Notes under the pieces: model-generated
The model's database searches: none
What the model saw: only the letters and a program-made list of their open reading frames with translations
What the model was told of the DNA's origin: nothing
Made by a program: the position numbers and the translations under genes
Source of the DNA: Flectonema sp. DT1601
Taxonomy: Eukaryota; Euglenozoa; Diplonemea; Diplonemida; Diplonemidae
Assembly: GCA_964019425.1 (NCBI GenBank)
Contig: OZ025846.1
Coordinates: forward strand, 496,001-560,000
Direction of reading: 5' to 3'
Length of the DNA: 64,000 bases
Part shown: one piece after another, positions 52,583-62,457 of the stretch
Layout of the letters: each line of letters starts with the position of its first letter
How positions within the stretch are numbered: the stretch's first letter is position 1

Positions 52583-54362
52583 ATGAGCGATCCAATGCCG
52601 AATATCACACCTGAAATGCAGGACAGTTTTATAAATTACCCTGGAGAGATTCGTGTTAAAGTTAGAACAAAGGGACTTAGAAAAACAAAATTCTCAGTCA
52701 TCGAATCAGACATCAGATCAATTGAAAGAGAAACGACAACAATCGGAGTACTTAGAGCTTTAGAAGCAGCAAAAGAGAGATGGGGGAGACTGGACTGCTT
52801 TACAGACATATCTGTTGATGGGTTTTCTCCGTCATCAGAGGGTGGCAGTAATTTATTTACAGATATTAGATTTACTGAAGGAGGGTCAATGAGTCTCGGA
52901 GTCTTCACTGATGCACAACGTGTTGCTCCGGAGTTTAAATATTCACAAAAGAACATAATGGGACTCGCATACAATGCTGATATAGATGTTACTCTGAACG
53001 CCTCACAATACCTTTTTAGAACTGGTGTGAAATCACACAATAGTAATTACGGGATATCAACTGAATACTCAGCCTGTAGAGAGAAGATTACTCACACTCG
53101 CAATTCTGCTTCCGATGAATGGATTTTAGGTGGTGGTACTCAACTCTACTTATCTCCTATCAAGTTACTTGGTTCAGAATTGAACCACTCGTTTGCTATA
53201 AATACATCTCAACGTAAACTACTACTACAACAAGATGTAAACGTAAAACGTGTTGACGATGATCTTCTAGAATCGTTAGGAGAGTCTCAACACAATTCAT
53301 TTCGATACGATTTTGGTTTTGATCGTCGGAAATACGATCCAACCTCTGGATACAATCACCCAGTTGCAGGATTCGCTCTATGGGGTAATATTCTTGCTTC
53401 AGGTAAGTACTTGGGGATTGGTGGGGGTAAAGACCACGTTTCCCAGGTATGTGTTGTAATTTTGTTTCGTTTTTTGATAGGGACACTGAATGCCTCTCTT
53501 TTTCTTCAACAATTCGCTTGATTGTTAAATTTACATCTAAGAGGTTTCGGCCAATAACGACTTTGCTACTTCATGTCTTTGTGATGAATATTGCTGCGGC
53601 TGTGCGCATTGTTTTTGTTTATACAATCACCCCAGTTGCATGATTCCAGTGTTAATTCACGGCTTGCTCTGCGTGCAAACCCTGCATGCCGAAAATCATG
53701 TCTGGCGCCCCAGCAGCTCCGGGTGCGCACCGAAGGCCATTGTGCTGATGCACACCTGAGCAAGCTTGTCGATTTCGACAGGAAAAAAACTCAAAAAAAA
53801 AACTCAAAACAGTTAAGAGGAGAAGTAAAAGGTCACTACATCAAACCTCTACCTGCACCCTTTCCACTTGTATTCAACTGGAATTGGAAGCTTGGAGCTC
53901 AACAATATTATGGTAAGCTTCGTGCGAATGACAGATTTTATATTGAGGTTTGTTTACTTGTCTTTCTAAGAAACATTACTTGTCAATGGATGTTAACAAC
54001 ATAATAAACAGACTGACTTGGTTAGAGGATTTGTGAGAGTTGGTGATCAATATTCTGATGGTGGACTCAAAGGAGGAGATGTCTTGGGTGCCTCATCTAT
54101 GCAGATTTGCTTTCCGCTTCCAATTCCGGGTCTTCCTGCAGGTGCGTTTAGTGGTCATTTCTTTTATGATATCGGAGTTGTAGCGAACAGATTTCAATCG
54201 ATGTTTAAACCGTCTTCTTCGATTGGTTTTGGAACTCATATTACGGCGTTTCCGGTTGTTGGTCAGATGGGAAGAATGGAATTTAACTTTTCTCATCCAC
54301 TCTCCGAAACTACGAGGGCCGAACATAAAAAGTGGAAATTCGGCATGCAGTGGTTAATGTGA
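52583..54362 (+). CDS. SAM50: Sam50 / mitochondrial outer-membrane beta-barrel assembly protein
   Basis: Exons are 52583-53446, 53813-53947 and 54012-54362. Introns are 366 and 64 nt, all junctions are phase 0, and the product is 449 aa. The N-terminal ~115 residues form a POTRA-like domain (IRVKVRTKGLRKTKFSVIESDI ... FTDISVDGF, DIRFTEGGSMSLGVF). Alternating amphipathic beta strands of the Omp85 barrel follow, such as LNASQYLFRTGVKSHNSNYGIS and LNHSFAINTSQRKLLL. IGFGTHITAFPVVGQMGRMEFNFSHPL and the final KWKFGMQWLM-stop fit the conserved C-terminal strands and beta-signal. Length is close to human SAMM50 (469). It inserts beta-barrel proteins into the mitochondrial outer membrane. Confidence 0.88.
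53540..53780. other. GC-rich island in Sam50 intron 1, probable insertion
   Basis: Intron 1 (366 nt) is several times longer than its neighbours because of a GC-rich block at about 53570-53780. The block has inverted arms GCTTGCTC (53662-53669) and GAGCAAGC (53758-53765). The string CCTGAGCAAGCT near its end recurs at about 57331-57342. It is likely a small mobile-element insertion; no family can be named. Confidence 0.4.
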
Positions 54363-54697
54363 GCATGTTTCATCGTATTCTGCGACACCCTTATGGGAGT
54401 AAAGCGTGCAGACGAGAACTTGTTCTCAATTAATGTCATCACAGTTTTCCTGTATTAACAAATCCAAGTAAAAGCTTCTTGGAACCTATTCGTTGACCGA
54501 CTTGCTTTTAACTAAAAAGTGTAGGGCAGGTTGTTCGTCTTTTTGTGTATAAATTCTTCATATCATTTCTGGTTTTAGTTTTAAAAAAATATTAAATGGG
54601 GTTCATTGCGGTGAGGTGGAGTAGTATAAATGAATTGTTATTTTTTTTCATTTTATTTTATTATTCTTTTTTACCTATTCTTATTCAGTTCCTTATA
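54363..54697. other. Spacer with acceptor-like end
   Basis: It ends ...TACCTATTCTTATTCAG at 54688, 9 nt before the next ATG. No gene was seen. Confidence 0.45.
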
Positions 54698-54958
54698 ATG
54701 CCGAGTATCCCAAAAACTATAGCTGAGACCGTTGAGGCTGAACATGATTTAGGAAACTGGTCAAGTCTGCTGGAGCAGCATTGGATTCTGTTTGTGTTTG
54801 CATTTGGAGTGTGCGTATTTTACTTAATTTTTGGAGTGTGTTGTTGGATGAAAGAAAATCTCACTGGACATTCGACTAACATCTTCTGTAATAACGACAA
54901 CTACACAACTCTCTCCAACATACGAATCGACGACCAACCCGATGTCGGTGCTGTATAA
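54698..54958 (+). CDS. Small single-pass membrane protein, paralogue 1
   Basis: The ATG at 54698 (MPSIPKTIAETVEAEHDLGNW) is chosen because a polypyrimidine-CAG acceptor lies 9 nt upstream and the upstream frame is T-rich spacer. The product is 86 aa: an acidic N-terminus, WSSLLEQHWILFVFAFGVCVF and YLIFGVCCW forming one transmembrane helix, then a short tail with NLTG and NYTT sequons. It is clearly related to the protein encoded at 56300 (WS..LE.HW..FV.A.G.C). Family unknown. Confidence 0.7.
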   Translation: MPSIPKTIAETVEAEHDLGNWSSLLEQHWILFVFAFGVCVFYLIFGVCCWMKENLTGHSTNIFCNNDNYTTLSNIRIDDQPDVGAV

Positions 54959-56299
54959 TAATAAAAAAAAAATATTATTTACAGTTTTTTTTTCGCAATA
55001 ATCCAATAATGTCGAGGATGCTCTTTTTTCTCAATTGATTTTTCTTCATTCTTTTCTTAAATTTGAAAAAAAAAAAAAAAAAAAAAAAAATAAGAAATAT
55101 CGATATTCACCATCTAGGTATTCCTTTTTTTTTTTTTTTTTTTTGCACTGACGAAGTCGGAGAGGAAAACTGTTCAGATTATAAGCCTTTTATTAATTAT
55201 GTTTAAATGTTCTCTATTGCAGTAATATTGTCTGCGACCAACAAAAATATATAGAGGCTTTATCTGAATGGGTTTCCCCCTTTTTTTTTTTTTTTTGAAA
55301 TTTGTCCGATAAAAAAACTTCCTGATTTTTCCTTCCGAAAAAAAAATAAACACTTTTTTTTTAGAGTCTGATTGATATTCTGCACCAAAAGAATTATTGT
55401 TGAAGAGTATTATTGCCTTGTGATAGTCGCGTACGATTTATGATTTTACTCTACTTCGTTATTCTCTTATTGTTAACACTCAGCACATGTTTTCCGTGAC
55501 TGTGCTTTTTTTTTTTTTTTTTTTTCCCTTCCCCCTTTCTAATTTTGTTTAATTAGTCACCATGTGATTGAATCTGTGACCTGCTCCCTGCTACACTGTC
55601 TAACATTGAAAAAGAGTGACGTACGACGGCATATGTGATGTTAAACCGATCTGTTTTGTCGTATTTTAAAATTCAGCTTAGTTACCTTTGTGGCATTGTG
55701 AAGCAGTTAGGTACATGCTTTGTGACTTATTTCTCCCATTCTCTAACTAAATCTTGATTGCCTAAAAGTTTATTTTAAATTCAAAACATTATCTAATGTT
55801 CAGACTGTTGATGTGTAGTGGAATTCCACTGCTCGTTTTGATTTTTGTTCTCTTTTCTTTTTTTTTTATAAAGATGGCTTCTTGCTGATACCACTACTGT
55901 GATTACAGTAGCTTTCTTTGACTAACCTTTTCGATAAAAAGTTCATTGCTGTTTACACGAGCTTTTTCGGTTTGTCAAAAAAAAAAAAAAAAAAAAAAAA
56001 AAGTGCGTTCTTCCTCTCTCGCTTTTATTTGTTTATTCCTCTCCGTTTTTTTAAATAAAAAACTTAGAAAAGGATATTAATCCTAACCTCACTTATTTAG
56101 GGAGCCTTGTCTTGTTTTTTTTTTTTTTTTTTTTTGGTTAATAATTTCTTCTTAGTATCTCAGTATATTATGCTAGGCATGCCTTAAGGTTCGTTAACTC
56201 GAGGGAGTATCCCTGTTGTTGTTTTAGCAAGATCCAAAGAATTGGTTGTTTTATTAGTTATTTTAGTTTAAGTTTTTTATTTCACACAGTCTACATAAG
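54959..56299. other. Spacer between the two small membrane-protein paralogues
   Basis: It contains a family-A repeat (55144-55275) and poly-A/T runs. It ends TTTTTATTTCACACAG at 56289, 10 nt before the next ATG. No gene was seen. Confidence 0.5.
55144..55275 (+). repeat. Family A MITE-like repeat
   Basis: TGCACTGACGAAGTCGGAG follows a poly-T run. The inverted ends are ACTGTTCAGATTATAAGCC and GGCTTTATCTGAATGGGTTT, and the core CTGCGACCAACAAAAATAT is conserved. Confidence 0.75.
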
Positions 56300-56653
56300 A
56301 TGACGGGCATGCCAAGGACAGTTACAGCAACTATTTCACTGAGCGGCATTCCTACTCAGATTAGAAGTTTTGAACCACACGCATGGTCAGATGTCCTGGA
56401 ACGTCATTGGATGTGGTTTGTTCTTGCTCTCGGAATCTGTTTGATTTGTTTCCTAATAGGAATGTGGAATCGAGTCAAAGAGAGATTTATTAAAGAAAAA
56501 CCAGGAGCACTCAGTTTCAGGGAATATGGATTGAGACTTCAGAAACTAGAAGAGGACTACGAATCTCATCAAGAGAATATTAAGCAATCTCAAATAGATG
56601 AGCTTGTTGATAGTAAGCCTGGTTATGAAGCCCCTGTTCCAGACTCTTTGTAG
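56300..56653 (+). CDS. Small single-pass membrane protein, paralogue 2
   Basis: The 117-aa ORF starts MTGMPRTVTATISLSG. The hydrophobic segment WMWFVLALGICLICFLIGMW is preceded by HAWSDVLERH, matching the first paralogue's NWSSLLEQHWILFVFAFGVC. A cytosolic-type tail follows with a charged helix (YGLRLQKLEEDYESHQENIK). Unlike paralogue 1 the tail is long and coiled-coil-like. Function unknown; tail-side partners may differ between the copies. Confidence 0.75.
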   Translation: MTGMPRTVTATISLSGIPTQIRSFEPHAWSDVLERHWMWFVLALGICLICFLIGMWNRVKERFIKEKPGALSFREYGLRLQKLEEDYESHQENIKQSQIDELVDSKPGYEAPVPDSL

Positions 56654-58654
56654 TATACCTACAACCTCTTCATTGCTCTCATAAATTGATACATGAAATA
56701 AAGAGCTAACTTAGATTAAATATCTACGATGTGAAACTCACTGTTGGTGTACCCTATAAAGATAATTACAGTGATGTCTGGTCTCAGTAAAAATTTTCGT
56801 TGTTGTTTTTGAGTTAGGAATTGTTTTTAAAAAGAATTCCGCATGCTACCTCTCTTCCCCTCTCCTTTTCTTTCTTTATTTTTTTTTTTTCTTCCCTCTC
56901 GCAAAATTTTGCATTCTATTTCGTACGTCGTTTTTTCTTTTTCTTTTTCTTTTTTTTTTGCTTCGTTCAGCCCTTCAGGAAACAATCTTTTTTAAAGTTT
57001 CTACAGGGGAAAGATTCTAGAGTCTTGTGTTAACCTGCTGTGTCGGGCGCTGATTATTCATTCATCCTGTACAATGCACACTCGTTAAGCGTCTTTTACT
57101 TTGTATTTTATGTTTTTTATTTATTTATTTATTTCTGTTTCGTTTTTTGTTTTTGTAATTTGGGGGGGAAAAAAAAAAAAGGGAAGCTCAATATTAACAG
57201 ATGTTATTATTCTTATAAAAGTCTATTGATCGCATGGTTTATATTAATTTTTTATTGAACCTACGTTTGTGCTAACCTTTCTATTGCTTGCTTTCAATGT
57301 AAATTAAATGCTCTTGGTCTGCAGAACCAGGGCCTGAGCAAGCTCACGGCACCCAGCATGTTGGCGTGTCGAATTCGGTTTCTTTATATAATGTTTTCCC
57401 GATACTTGTTGAGGTTCTTCCTTGTCAGTCTTATTTCATTTTTATTTTACAAATAAAAACAAATAATTTTTTTTTTTTTTAAATTTTCGACTTAGTTTCC
57501 TGCTTGTATACAGGACAATGTGGGACATCGTAGTTGTGGATCTTTTGATGCAGTATGGGTACATTCAACTTTCTACTGCAGTATTATGAGACCTTCGAAG
57601 AGCTACCTAGTTCTATTTGAGACTACGTATTCCACAAGTGTTTATGGAACAAACAGAACAAAGTTGTTTTTTTTTTTTTTTTTTTTTTTTTAATACATTA
57701 TCTTATAACAAACTCATATTCTAACTAATATTTAAATCCGTATATTAATGGAAAAGTTCACAACGAACAGTCTAAAGACATATTGGTTTTAACACGAAAA
57801 TTCATAACGATTTTTTTTTTCGTTGTTTTTTCTTTTTTTGCTTTTTCTATTTGTTCCCTGAAACTTGACCAGACGCCCATAGGCTCATCACGTCAAACCA
57901 GCACGGGATTATAATTTTTTTTTTTGTTTTTTTTAATTCTTTATTTGCCCTCTTTTTTTTTAAAAAGGGTAAAAACCCTTTTTTTGTTTTGTTTTGCTTT
58001 TTGTCAAAAAGAAATTAGCAAAAAAGGGGAAAAAGGGAGTGTTGGGTACTTGATAACAACCCGTACGTGAAAATACACTAAAAATTCACACCGTTCGCGC
58101 GAAATATACTTAATACAAGTAATCCTTGTCAGATTGTTGGGATACCATTGAGTGTAGAAAGTATCGTGTGGCTACTTATTAAAGTTAAAACGTCTTCGGT
58201 CAATCAAATCAAAAGGATTGACGAGCGTTTGCGAATTTCCTCATTAGTTTCTGTTTGTTTGTTTTCTTCCCGTCACATAAGACTGTGATATTATCCTATT
58301 TTTTTGTTTTTTTTGCATGAAACGACATCAGGGTGTATGGCTTATTTTCACTTCCCTTGTCGAAGAAACGAATGAACAAATGGAAATCGCATGAACGTGG
58401 AATATGTCCTTTAAGGGTTTTTAAAAAAAAAAAACCCGCCATTCGGATAAACCTTATTTTTGTTGATCACTGAGGCGTTGAGAAAAGTACGTGATAACAT
58501 TACAATAAATATACAGATCTTAATCTGAATAGTTTCTTCTCCGAAAATACAAAAGAAAATTAAAAAAAAAAAAATCTTTTTTTCTTTCTTTCTCAGAACA
58601 ATAATTTATCATTTCTTTTTTATTGGACTACCTGTGTGCTAACCAATTCGTTTC
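56654..58654. other. Gene-free stretch; one family-A copy
   Basis: AT-rich with homopolymer runs. A GC-richer patch at about 57306-57385 shares CCTGAGCAAGCT with the Sam50 intron island. A reversed family-A copy is listed separately. No gene was supported. Confidence 0.4.
58438..58543 (-). repeat. Family A MITE-like repeat, reversed copy
   Basis: On the minus strand it reads GGAGAAGAAACTATTCAG at its left end and TAAGGTTTATCCGAATGG at its right end, with GTGATCAACAAAAAT in between. It is divergent in the middle. Confidence 0.65.
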
Positions 58655-58786
58655 AGGTTATTCTACGTCTCTTTAATCGTCTGTGAGAGTCTCACAGTTG
58701 CTGGTAGCGATATAACTGTTACCCCTGTTGAGCTTTTCCTGGCTTTTGGCTTCCTAGGCTTCGTAAATAAATATATAAATAAATAA
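58655..58786 (+). repeat. Family C SINE-like repeat, copy 1
   Basis: It runs AGGTTATTCTACGTCTC ... CTTCCTAGGCTTCGTAAATAAA with an AAAT/ATAT-rich tail. It contains the perfect palindrome CTGTGAGAGTCTCACAG at 58681-58697. It is nearly identical to 63807-63932. Confidence 0.8.
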
Positions 58787-59160
58787 CCTTTTCTTGGTTT
58801 CCATATATTTATATATTAGTCATTCCAAAAATAACCGGCCGCGAAAACCAGTTTTGCTTCGAGCAGCCGTTGGTCAAAAATGCGTCCATTTTTCGAGATT
58901 TTTTACGAGGTGGAAAGGTTCGGCCCCAATCTCTCATTTTACGCGGTGGGATTATTTTTTTTTCACTTTTTTTACTGACCGTTAGAACCCGACAGGTGCG
59001 TTATGGGTACTAAGAGAATGTCACTGTCGCCACGGAAAAGTTAATCCTGTTGCTGCATTTAATTTTTTTCTGGAAAAAAAAGGGAAATGCATCAGAGATT
59101 GGCATTTTTTCTCGTAACTACACTTATTATTCCCTTCAGCACCAGCTTAAACTTCTCTCA

Positions 59161-60060
59161 ATGAAGTGTCACACGTGCCACGAGATGCCAGCTGAGTGCT
59201 CCTCAGACAACTACAACTGCACCTCGCACACTAACGCGAAAAGATGGAATCCGAAGTTCAACAAGCTTCTTGAGCCACTTCGCGGTAGTCTTGAAATCCC
59301 GGCGTATGCTCCTCTGCGCTCAATCTGCAACGCTTGCTACCAGCGAGCAAAAAGGCTGACTAGTGATCCGCATTACGCATCCGTCAGTATCCCTGCAGAG
59401 CCGATCAATCCGGAACCGCGCTCCGATATTTTTGAACGCGTGAAAGAATCAGTTCCTGCTGTCCGTTCTCAGTTTTTGAGACTCTGTTTCACGCCAGGCT
59501 ACACTGATAGCCAGATTAATGCCCATGTCAGGGATTCTTCAATGCGTAAGCAGCTACAGAGGCTGGAACAGCACGATCCCTCCCAATCAGTAAAGCAGCG
59601 CAGCCAAGACAGAGATATCTGGAACTTCTGGATTTCCAATGCACGCCCTGAGTCAAACCACGTGGTCCTCAGCAAAGACTACATAACCGGCAAGACAAGT
59701 AAAGAGACAGTCCTCTATGTAAGAGAACCATACCTTGCTTTGTGGAGTGCCTTCTGCAGAACTCACACAGCTATCTCATATGCTCTGTTTTGTGACAAAA
59801 GGCCTGCTCATGTCAAATCTTGTCCGAATAACCCTCGATGCCGTTGTAGGTGGCACATGCAAATTGCACTTATCCTTCCTGCTTATATGAGACTTGTGGG
59901 CCTGAGAAGATTTCAGCTAACCCGCTTGAGTGACCTACCACTCATACTATGTCGAGACCCGTCTTACAACTGCTTCTTTGGCCACTGCAACCAATGCAGG
60001 CCGTTGAACTTATTCTATCCCAAGGCGTTAAAATCCTGCTGGCTGCTTTGTACCGATTGA
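59161..60060 (+). CDS. Transposon-borne Cys/His-rich protein of unknown family
   Basis: The 299-aa frame starts MKCHTCHEMPAECSSDNYNC and contains several zinc-ligand-like clusters: CHTCHEMPAEC...CTSH, CNACYQRAKRL, CPNNPRCRCRWH, and HCNQC near the end. No DDE/DDD triad, integrase or helicase motif was seen. The neighbouring frame continues as a Ser-rich segment (60032-60325). A one-base shift near the A4 run at 60030-60033 would join them as ...YPKALNPAGCFVPIDEDDP, so this copy is probably broken by a single indel. It could be a DNA-binding transposition accessory or captured cargo. Confidence 0.6.
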   Translation: MKCHTCHEMPAECSSDNYNCTSHTNAKRWNPKFNKLLEPLRGSLEIPAYAPLRSICNACYQRAKRLTSDPHYASVSIPAEPINPEPRSDIFERVKESVPAVRSQFLRLCFTPGYTDSQINAHVRDSSMRKQLQRLEQHDPSQSVKQRSQDRDIWNFWISNARPESNHVVLSKDYITGKTSKETVLYVREPYLALWSAFCRTHTAISYALFCDKRPAHVKSCPNNPRCRCRWHMQIALILPAYMRLVGLRRFQLTRLSDLPLILCRDPSYNCFFGHCNQCRPLNLFYPKALKSCWLLCTD

Positions 60061-60325
60061 TGAAGATGATCCAAATGTGGGGGTTGGTGCGAGCCAACTT
60101 TCACCTGCTACCAACACTGAGAGTGAGTCTATTTCAGAAACAACTGAACCCACCTCAGATTCTGGTGAGTCTTCTACTGGCTCTTGCTCTGTTAGTGAAT
60201 CTAGTTCTAGTTCCAGTTTCAGATCGCTGCGTTCAACTAGTTCTATTATCGGTTCATTGCCGGTAGGAAAACGAAGAAAGCCAGCAGTAAAAGTTGCCAA
60301 AAGAGCTAAGCCTAATCAAAAATAA
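60032..60325 (+). CDS. Ser-rich basic C-terminal part of the transposon protein (frame-shifted)
   Basis: This frame opens at 60032 without a start codon. It reads FVPIDEDDPNVGVG, then a Ser/Glu/Thr-rich stretch, and ends KRRKPAVKVAKRAKPNQK, resembling a nuclear localisation tail. It is most simply the C-terminus of the preceding frame. Confidence 0.5.
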   Translation, partial: NPAGCFVPIDEDDPNVGVGASQLSPATNTESESISETTEPTSDSGESSTGSCSVSESSSSSSFRSLRSTSSIIGSLPVGKRRKPAVKVAKRAKPNQK

Positions 60326-60943
60326 AAATAGGCTAAGTGTAGTGTAAGATGTACAAGGTACTGTTTTGCTTCGAGCAGCCTTTGTAACTGTTTCAGAGTA
60401 AAACATCCGACCAGGTACGGCCGGATATAGAACCATATACCGATCTTTCATTTTAGCACCCGGGGCAGCCGATTAGACATCAACAGTTCCATTATTCAAA
60501 ATTTTCACCACACAAAAATGTCACAATTTTTTTGAATTTTAGCTGCATTTTTTTGAATCGCAGCGGGAATGAAATCAGCGGTGCAAAAGCGATTAAAATA
60601 GGTATTCGGTTTTAAGTTTTACTCCCTATTTTCACCCATGAAATACTGGAACCCTAAAATGGACGGTTATTTTTGGAATGACTAATATATTTTTTTTCTT
60701 TTCAATACTTGTATCATTCTTAAAAAATCTGAAATATTAATGAACAATGAACAATTCTATTAAGAATTATAACATACAAAATGATCATTATGATTTTTTT
60801 TTTCTTCCTTCGAGTATTTTTTGCAGGAATCTTTCTCTTCTATTTTGTTTCTAACTTAGATATCCAAAGTTCAAACCAGTGCGGAGTTAATTCTTTTTTT
60901 TAATTTTATTTTATTGCTATTGCTATTTTCTTTTTTTTCTTTT

Positions 60944-61054
60944 ATACCGATGTTGTTAGAGAAGAACCTATTCAGATTGAAAACTGTTATTTCTTGCCCG
61001 CGCGATGGGATTCTGTCTGCGTTCAACGAAATATAAGGCTACCCTGAATGGTTT
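60944..61054 (+). repeat. Family A repeat
   Basis: It reads ATACCGATGTTGTTAGAGAAG, then CCTATTCAGATTGAAAAC, ending AAGGCTACCCTGAATGGTTT. It shares GGGATTCTGTCTGCGTTCAA with 20549-20654 and belongs to the same subfamily. Confidence 0.65.
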
Positions 61055-61267
61055 AATTTGATTCGAGTTTTCTTCTGATTCTTGCGTTAATATGGCTTTT
61101 TTTTTCCTTCCCCTTCTTTTTTTTCTTTAAACGTGATTTTCTGTTTTTTTTTTTTTAAAAAAAAGAAAGATTTTTCCTACTTTACCTGTGTGCCATTATG
61201 TACAGTGAATCTGCTACACATCGATGCAGCATCCATATTTCGGGGGGGGGGGCGGTGGGTTTTTTTT

Positions 61268-61330
61268 AGGTAGTCATTTTGTTTTCAGGTTATTCAACGT
61301 CTCACATCGTAAAACTAAAATAAATAAATT
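61268..61330 (+). repeat. Family C repeat, internally deleted copy
   Basis: It keeps the head AGGTAGTCATTTTG...CAGGTTATTCAACGTCTC and an AAATAAAT tail. The middle of the family consensus is missing. Confidence 0.55.
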
Positions 61331-62120
61331 TAATTATAATATTGAAGCAAATCGATGCTACGGATTGGGTCCTCTCTGTCGCTTGTGAGTTACTCTCCTA
61401 TAGCAACGTTTGGATTAAAATAACTAAAAGCTAGCTAATCAAATTTTTATAATTTTTTTTTATTTTTTTAATATTTTTTAATTTAGTGCACTTTTTCTTT
61501 TATAATAAACTCATATTCTAACTACTTAGTATCAGGGGGAATGGTCCGAAGAAAGGTTTAGTCTGATCCCGAAACCAACCAATATTTGTTTGTTTTCCTA
61601 CGAACTTTTTGCATTCGATTGAATCCTCCCGCCCTCTCTCCTTCTTTTGACTGATAACCATTAATACTAACTTATTAGAAACGGGTATTAGGAAAGAAGC
61701 ACTATTTTTAAATTTTCTGAACTCAAATCTCATTTTGTGGGGTATCTCAAGAGCAACTATAACTTATTATAAATAATTTACATCCGATATACGATAACGA
61801 TTTCTGGATGTTTTTAAAATTGAAACGTGCGAGTGTAATAATAATTTTTTTTTTTTTTTTTTTCTATCTTGTAAAATTGAGAATTTAAAAAAAAAAAAAA
61901 AAAAATTATTACCTTTTTCAACAACTATCTCGAAAGACAATTCATATAAGCTTGTTTTTTCGGTTGCGCATAAACTTTCTTTTTTCTCTTTTTTTTTCTT
62001 CCGAAATACAATGTAATTTTTTCTTTGATTAACAGCTACAAATATTCTTTCAGTCAAGTCGTTTGACGAAAATTGGCGTTATCAGCCGTCTCTTACACTG
62101 TCTGTTCGCGCGCGGCGGGT

Positions 62121-62259
62121 TTAGGTAGTCATTTGTTCCAGGTTATTCTACGTCTCTTATCGTCTGTGAGCGTCTCACGGTCTGGTAGCGAGATAACTGT
62201 TACCCTGTTGAGCTTTTCCTGGCTTTTGGCTTCCTAGGCTTCGTAAATAAATAAATAAA
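62121..62259 (+). repeat. Family C SINE-like repeat, copy 2
   Basis: It includes the longer head AGGTAGTCATTTGTTCC. The palindrome region reads CTGTGAGCGTCTCACGG, still able to pair. It ends GGCTTCGTAAATAAATAAAT. Confidence 0.8.
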
Positions 62260-62362
62260 GTACTTGATATTAATTTCATTTAAGTTGTTACTGTTTTTTA
62301 CATGTCAAAGTTTCATCATCTATACAAAAACAGTTGTATTTTACAAAATTCAAACATTTAAA

Positions 62363-62418
62363 CCGCCGAGAAATTGTTGTTCCTTTTGAGCTTGAAAATA
62401 CAGTATCAAATTAAAACC

Positions 62419-62419
<1 letters not shown>
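62363..62419 (+). repeat. Family D repeat, short copy
   Basis: It shares GAGAAATTGTTGTTCCTTTT, GAGCTT.AAAAT and AGTATCAAATTA with the copies at 63109 and 63341. Confidence 0.55.

Positions 62420-62457
<38 letters not shown>

Larger units (their letters stand above)
58819..60682 (+). mobile_element. DNA transposon with perfect 19-bp TIRs and TA target duplication
   Basis: GTCATTCCAAAAATAACCG at 58819-58837 is the exact reverse complement of 60664-60682, and TA dinucleotides flank both ends (58817-58818, 60683-60684). The total is 1,864 bp. An 18-bp direct repeat GTTTTGCTTCGAGCAGCC lies just inside each end (58851-58868 and 60363-60380). Composition is less AT-rich than the host spacers. One main protein region (59161-60325) has no recognisable DDE transposase triad. 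A TA duplication and the TIR style point to a Tc1/mariner/IS630-like mobilisation system. The encoded protein looks like something else, so it may be non-autonomous with cargo or represent an unfamiliar family. Confidence 0.85.

Noticed and set aside
56821-57258. Phe-rich open frames near 57 kb
   Set aside because: Composition follows T-rich DNA; no domain, acceptor or homologous pattern.
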